A stretch of 8,034 nucleotides of DNA from Gemmatimonadota bacterium (lineage in GTDB: Bacteria > Gemmatimonadota > Gemmatimonadetes > Gemmatimonadales > Gemmatimonadaceae). The stretch spans positions 1 through 8,034 of the forward strand of contig PLMM01000267.1 in NCBI GenBank assembly GCA_003142495.1, written 5' to 3'. This document shows, one piece after another, positions 4,458-8,034 of the stretch. Under the pieces are notes generated by a model. The model was not told the origin of the DNA, searched no databases, and saw only the letters and a list, made by a program, of their open reading frames with translations. Position 1 is the first letter of the stretch; each line of letters starts with the position of its first letter. The position numbers and the translations under genes were made by a program.

Positions 4458-6728
4458 ATGGCTGACTTTCCGCTCGGCAGGCGCTTCTGGCGCGCGCACC
4501 CCACGCTCACCCGCGCCACGCTGCTCGGCGGCCTCTTTGCGATCGCGTTCGCCATCGGCATCGCGTGGTCTTCCTGGAGCCTCGTGTGCCGCGAAGGCGC
4601 GTGTCCCGATCCCACGCAGCTCGACGCCTTCCAGCCGCGCCAAACCAGCAAGCTCTTCGCCGCCGACGGACGCTTTATAGCCGAGCTCGGACTCGAGCGC
4701 CGCACACTCATCAAGCTCGCGGACATCCCGAAGCCGGTGCAGCAAGCGTTCATCATCACCGAAGACAAGCGCTTCTACGATCACGCGGGCATCGACTGGA
4801 CGCGCGTCTTCGGCGCCCTCGCCGCCGACGTCGTGCACCGCAACTTCGCGCAGGGCTTCTCGACGCTCACGATGCAGCTCGCGCGCAACATCTTCTCCGA
4901 GCAGATCTCGCGCGAGAAGACGCTCACGCGAAAGCTCAAGGAAGCGAAAGTCGCCCGACAGATCGAGGCGCGCTATCCGAAGCAGAAGATCCTCGAGCTC
5001 TATCTCAATCAGATCTACCTCGGCAACGGCGCCTACGGCGTCGAGACCGCCGCGCAGCACTACTTCGGCAAGTCGGTGCGCGAGCTCAATCTCGCCGAGG
5101 CCGCGACGCTCGCCGCCCTGCCGAAGGGCCCAGAGCGCTACAACCCGCGCAAATATCCCGATCGCGCGATTCAGCGGCGCAACACGATCATCGGCCTGAT
5201 GCGCAAGGAAGGCGTCGTCACCGACGCCGACGCGCGGCTCGCGCAGGCGTATCCGCTCCAGCTCGCGCGCAAGGCCGAGTCGGGCGAGCTCGCGCCGTAC
5301 TTCGTCGAATACGTTCGTCGTCAGCTCGAGCAGCAGTTCGGCGACAAGATCTACACCGACGGGCTCAAGATCTATACGACGCTCGACATCGAGATGCAGC
5401 AGGCGGCCGAGCGAAATCTCGAGCGTCAGATCAAGGCGATCGAGAGCGGGAAGTACGGCGCGTTCAAGCACACGACGTTGGAGGAGTACGTCGCGCGCAA
5501 CGCCAACGGCGAGAACGAGGCGAACTCGGTTCCGAACTCGCCGTACCTGCAGGGCGCCGTCATCTCGATGGATCCCCGCAACGGGGCTATCCGCGCGTTG
5601 GTTGGCGGCCGCGACTACGACGACTCGAAGTTCGATCGCGCGACGCAGGCGCTCCGTCAGCCCGGCTCGACGTTCAAGCCGATCGTCTACGCGGACGCGA
5701 TCCATAACGGAAAGTCCGCGTCATACATGCTCAACGATTCGGCGCTCACCGTGCCCCAGATCAGCGGGCAGGATTGGACGCCGCAGAATTACGATCTGAA
5801 GTTCATGGGCAACATCCCGCTGCGCGAGGCGCTCTACCTCTCGCGCAATCTCGCCGCGATCCGGCTCGGCATGGAGCTCGGCGAGAGTAGCGTGATCGAG
5901 ATGGCGCGCAAATTCGGCATTACCACGCCGATCCCGCCCTATCCATCGATTCACATCGGCTCGGCCGACGTCTATCCGATCGAGATGGTCGCCGCGTATT
6001 CCGCCTTCGCGACGCTCGGCGTGCGCGCGGTGCCGAACGCCGTGCTCAAAGTCGAGAACGCGAAGGGGGAGACGCTATGGGAGGGAACGCCGGCGCGCTT
6101 CGAGACGCTGTCTCGCGAAGAGGCGTGGCTGATGGTCGACATGATGAAGGACGTCGTGCGTCGCGGCAGCGCGGCGAGCGTGTGGGCATCGGGCTTTCAC
6201 ATTCCCGCCGCGGGAAAAACGGGAACGACGAACGACGGCACCGACGTCTGGTTCATCGGCTACACGCCCGATCTCGTCACCGGCATCTGGATGGGCTTCG
6301 ATCGCCCGCAGAAAATTCAGTCGAATGCGCAGGGCGGTCGCCTCGTCGCGCCGGCGTGGACGTCGTACATGTCCGAGATCTATCAACGCCGCCCCGCACC
6401 GCCCGACTGGCCGCGCCCCGAGGGACTCATCGTGCGCGAGGTCGACAAATACAGCGGCTTGCTTCGCAGCCCGTTCTGCCCCGACTCGCAGGTGGTGAAC
6501 GAGTTCTACATCGAGGGCACGGAGCCGGCGACGCAGTGCAGCGGCGTGTACGGTGTGCTCCCCGACACGGCGCACGTCGCGCCGTCGCCCGTTCCATTCG
6601 GCGTCCAACAGGGGGCTCAGGAGCAGACCACCGTGCGCCCGCACGCGGCGCCCGTGCCCACCGCGTCTTCGACTCGCGACACCGCAGCCCACACGCAAAC
6701 CGACCCGTTCCATCCGAACAAACCGTGA
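4458..6728 (+). CDS. mrcA: Class A penicillin-binding protein 1A (glycosyltransferase/transpeptidase)
   Basis: This bifunctional enzyme polymerises lipid II into glycan strands and cross-links the peptides on the outer face of the cytoplasmic membrane. The product has 756 residues. A basic N-terminus is followed by one membrane segment (about 20-41). The GT51 domain (about 60-245) shows TEDKRFYDHAGID with catalytic Glu102, GFSTLTMQLARN (133-144, usually GGST), RKLKEAKVARQIE (168-180), LYLNQIYLGNGAYGV and the ALPKGPERYNP region. The transpeptidase domain has Ser404-x-x-Lys407 (PGSTFKP), Ser462-Arg-Asn464 and Lys587-Thr-Gly. All catalytic residues are present. A Pro/Thr-rich tail after about residue 705, preceded by Cys684 and Cys704, replaces the longer C-terminal domains of some homologues. 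The ATG has no Shine-Dalgarno site, but the membrane segment is correctly placed from it. Its TGA overlaps the next gene's GTG. The label PBP1A rather than another class A type is from overall likeness. Confidence 0.95.
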   Translation: MADFPLGRRFWRAHPTLTRATLLGGLFAIAFAIGIAWSSWSLVCREGACPDPTQLDAFQPRQTSKLFAADGRFIAELGLERRTLIKLADIPKPVQQAFIITEDKRFYDHAGIDWTRVFGALAADVVHRNFAQGFSTLTMQLARNIFSEQISREKTLTRKLKEAKVARQIEARYPKQKILELYLNQIYLGNGAYGVETAAQHYFGKSVRELNLAEAATLAALPKGPERYNPRKYPDRAIQRRNTIIGLMRKEGVVTDADARLAQAYPLQLARKAESGELAPYFVEYVRRQLEQQFGDKIYTDGLKIYTTLDIEMQQAAERNLERQIKAIESGKYGAFKHTTLEEYVARNANGENEANSVPNSPYLQGAVISMDPRNGAIRALVGGRDYDDSKFDRATQALRQPGSTFKPIVYADAIHNGKSASYMLNDSALTVPQISGQDWTPQNYDLKFMGNIPLREALYLSRNLAAIRLGMELGESSVIEMARKFGITTPIPPYPSIHIGSADVYPIEMVAAYSAFATLGVRAVPNAVLKVENAKGETLWEGTPARFETLSREEAWLMVDMMKDVVRRGSAASVWASGFHIPAAGKTGTTNDGTDVWFIGYTPDLVTGIWMGFDRPQKIQSNAQGGRLVAPAWTSYMSEIYQRRPAPPDWPRPEGLIVREVDKYSGLLRSPFCPDSQVVNEFYIEGTEPATQCSGVYGVLPDTAHVAPSPVPFGVQQGAQEQTTVRPHAAPVPTASSTRDTAAHTQTDPFHPNKP

Positions 6729-7483
6729 CGAGCTGGATCCCGATCGACTGTCACGCGCACACCACGATGTCCGACGGCGAGCTCACGGTGCCCGAGCTCA
6801 TCGAGCTCGTGCGCGCGCGCGGCGTGCGCCCGAGCGTCACCGATCATCTCTCCACGGATGTCTCGCTCGCGGTGAAATCCGTCGATGCCGTGCGCGCGTA
6901 TCTCGACGAGCTCGAGCCCTACGACGTAGCGTGCGGCGGTGAGTTCTGCTTCCATGATCCGCTCTGGCGCGAGCTCCCCGACGATCTCGCCGCGCGCTTC
7001 ACGCATCGCATCGGCTCGCTGCACGCGGTGCACATCCCCGGCGCCGGACGTCCACTGAGCATGTTCCATCGCACTCTCCCCGACATGGTGACCGTCTCGT
7101 CGTACATGGACTTCCACCTCGATGATCTCGAGCGGCTCGCCGCCGGGATGCCGGTGGACATCCTCGCGCATCCGACGCTCCTGCCGCTCCCGATTCGCAC
7201 TCTTCCCGTCGACGAGCTCTGGACCGAGGCGCGCGAGGAGCGACTCGTGAACGCGCTCTTCGACGCGGGGATCGCCTTCGAGATCTCCAATCGCTATCGC
7301 CCGCACGAGCGCCTGGTGCAGCGCGCGCACGATCGCGGCGTCCAGCTCTCGCTCGGCTCCGACGGACACACGCGCGCGCAGGTCGGCGATCTCGCGTTCC
7401 CACTCGAGATGGCGATGCGCGTCGGCGCCGAGGAATCCGCGCTCTTCGATCCGTTCGTGCACGGGACGCGCGCCGCTCGGTGA
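6725..7483 (+). CDS. PHP-domain metal-dependent phosphoesterase, histidinol-phosphatase-like
   Basis: The product has 252 residues from a GTG that overlaps the preceding TGA (GTGA). The frame is open far upstream inside the penicillin-binding protein gene. The family's opening HxH motif begins at residue 10 from this GTG, which supports the choice. Metal-site residues of the PHP family are in order: His10-x-His12 in DCHAHTTMSDG, Asp40-His41 in VTDHLS, Glu73 in GGEF, His100 in GSLHAVH, His149 in ILAHP, and Asp213-x-His215 in GSDGHT. The TIM-barrel-like enzyme should hydrolyse a phosphate ester with a two- or three-metal centre in the cytoplasm. Histidinol phosphate is one candidate substrate, since length and motif order resemble HisK-type enzymes. 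No his genes lie nearby, so the substrate is open. No Shine-Dalgarno site precedes it, so translation probably depends on the upstream gene. It overlaps the next gene by the same GTGA. Confidence 0.88.
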   Translation: MTSWIPIDCHAHTTMSDGELTVPELIELVRARGVRPSVTDHLSTDVSLAVKSVDAVRAYLDELEPYDVACGGEFCFHDPLWRELPDDLAARFTHRIGSLHAVHIPGAGRPLSMFHRTLPDMVTVSSYMDFHLDDLERLAAGMPVDILAHPTLLPLPIRTLPVDELWTEAREERLVNALFDAGIAFEISNRYRPHERLVQRAHDRGVQLSLGSDGHTRAQVGDLAFPLEMAMRVGAEESALFDPFVHGTRAAR

Positions 7484-8034
7484 TCCGCTACCACGCGCGC
7501 TGGGTGCTCCCGATCTCGTCGCCGCCGATTCGCGACGGCACGGTCGCGGAGCTTGGCGGAAGAATCGTCTACGTCGGCCCGCGCCACGACGCCCCAGACG
7601 CGCCCGACGGCGCCGATCGCGACCTCGGCAACTGCGCGCTCATCCCCGGCCTTGTCAACGCGCACACGCATCTCGAGCTCACAGTCTTTCGCGGACTGCT
7701 CGAGGATCTCTCCTTCCGCGAATGGATCGTGCGGCTGCAGGGGATGAAGGTGGCCGTGATGACGCCCGAGCGCTTCCTCGACTCCGCGCGCTTTGGGATC
7801 GCAGAGGGCGTCCGCGCGGGGATCACGACATACGCAGACACCTGCGACTCGGGGATGGTACTCGAGGCGATGCGCGAGCGCGGCGTGCGCGGCATCATGT
7901 ACCAGGAAGTGTTCTCCCCCTCCGCCGATCCCAACGCCGTGCGCGAGGCCGCCGCGCGCCTCGCCGAGCAGCTCGCGCGCCACGATGTGTTCGAGACGGA
8001 GCTCCAGCATGTCGGCGTCTCTCCGCACGCGCCG
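7480..8034 (+). CDS. Amidohydrolase/deaminase (MTA/SAH or aminofutalosine deaminase-like), N-terminal part
   Basis: The gene runs off the right edge, and 185 residues are visible from a GTG overlapping the PHP gene's TGA. The N-terminal part is the small beta domain of the amidohydrolase superfamily (about 1-55). It leads to ALIPGLVNAHTHLEL with the metal-binding His62-x-His64. Helical barrel segments follow (FGIAEGVRAGITTYADT), and near the edge GVSPHAP contains His183, in the place of the substrate-binding His of nucleoside deaminases in this group. Cytosine deaminase-like, MTA/SAH deaminase, guanine deaminase and 6-amino-6-deoxyfutalosine deaminase (MqnX) share this layout. The wording NAHTHLEL is common in the MqnX-like branch, but specificity cannot be decided from half a protein. 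The later metal ligands (His and Asp) are beyond the window. Probably co-transcribed with the two genes before it. Confidence 0.88.
   Translation, partial: MIRYHARWVLPISSPPIRDGTVAELGGRIVYVGPRHDAPDAPDGADRDLGNCALIPGLVNAHTHLELTVFRGLLEDLSFREWIVRLQGMKVAVMTPERFLDSARFGIAEGVRAGITTYADTCDSGMVLEAMRERGVRGIMYQEVFSPSADPNAVREAAARLAEQLARHDVFETELQHVGVSPHAP

Noticed and set aside
4440..5705. Long open frame (421 codons) on the minus strand opposite the penicillin-binding protein gene
   Set aside because: It is very rich in Arg, Leu, Val and Glu with no domain signature. It is the mirror of a strongly coding GC-rich gene with all catalytic motifs on the other strand.
6077..6724. Upstream extension of the PHP frame by 216 codons
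   Set aside because: The extension lies inside the penicillin-binding protein gene, is Arg-rich and low in complexity, and the PHP domain starts just after the GTG at 6725.
6617..7462. Minus-strand open frame of 281 codons opposite the PHP gene
   Set aside because: It is a shadow of the PHP gene with Glu/Arg/His-rich composition and no recognisable domain.

Overview
The window is high-GC bacterial DNA, densely coded on both strands, with no RNA genes, insertion sequences, CRISPR arrays or phage genes that I can see. Class A penicillin-binding protein, lipoprotein and peptidoglycan features indicate a diderm-type, free-living bacterium. The overall look (GC-rich, GTG starts, few strong Shine-Dalgarno sites, small uncharacterised membrane and coiled-coil proteins) would fit Gemmatimonadota or a similar soil phylum. 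That placement is an impression and is not shown by a marker gene.

Layout. Positions 1-639 (+) hold the C-terminal half of a fold-type I (class V) PLP aminotransferase. Positions 760-1869 (+) encode a predicted lipoprotein built from two similar Cys-containing segments. It converges on a small minus-strand gene (1874-2167, one membrane segment plus coiled coil), and both stop codons lie inside one perfect 22-bp palindrome. Three closely spaced minus-strand genes follow in transcription order: tyrS (3095-4363), a five-helix membrane protein (2606-3082) and a 103-residue protein of unknown fold (2275-2586). The gaps are 12 and 19 bp, so they may be one operon. The two small genes have clearly lower GC at third codon positions than tyrS.

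A divergent intergenic region of about 95 bp separates tyrS from the plus-strand set. It contains a plausible sigma-70 promoter for each direction, both placing the transcript start at or within a few bases of the start codon, and an inverted repeat overlapping the tyrS -35. The plus-strand genes are a class A penicillin-binding protein (4458-6728), a PHP-domain phosphoesterase (6725-7483) and the N-terminal part of an amidohydrolase/deaminase (7480 to the window end). Successive genes overlap by the 4-base start/stop GTGA, so translation is probably coupled.

Functionally this is mostly housekeeping: peptidoglycan synthesis, tRNA charging and PLP or metal-dependent small-molecule metabolism. 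I found no clear novel system. The best leads are the stop-codon palindrome, the near-leaderless divergent promoter region with its inverted repeat, the internal duplication in the lipoprotein, and the coupled PBP-PHP-deaminase cluster.
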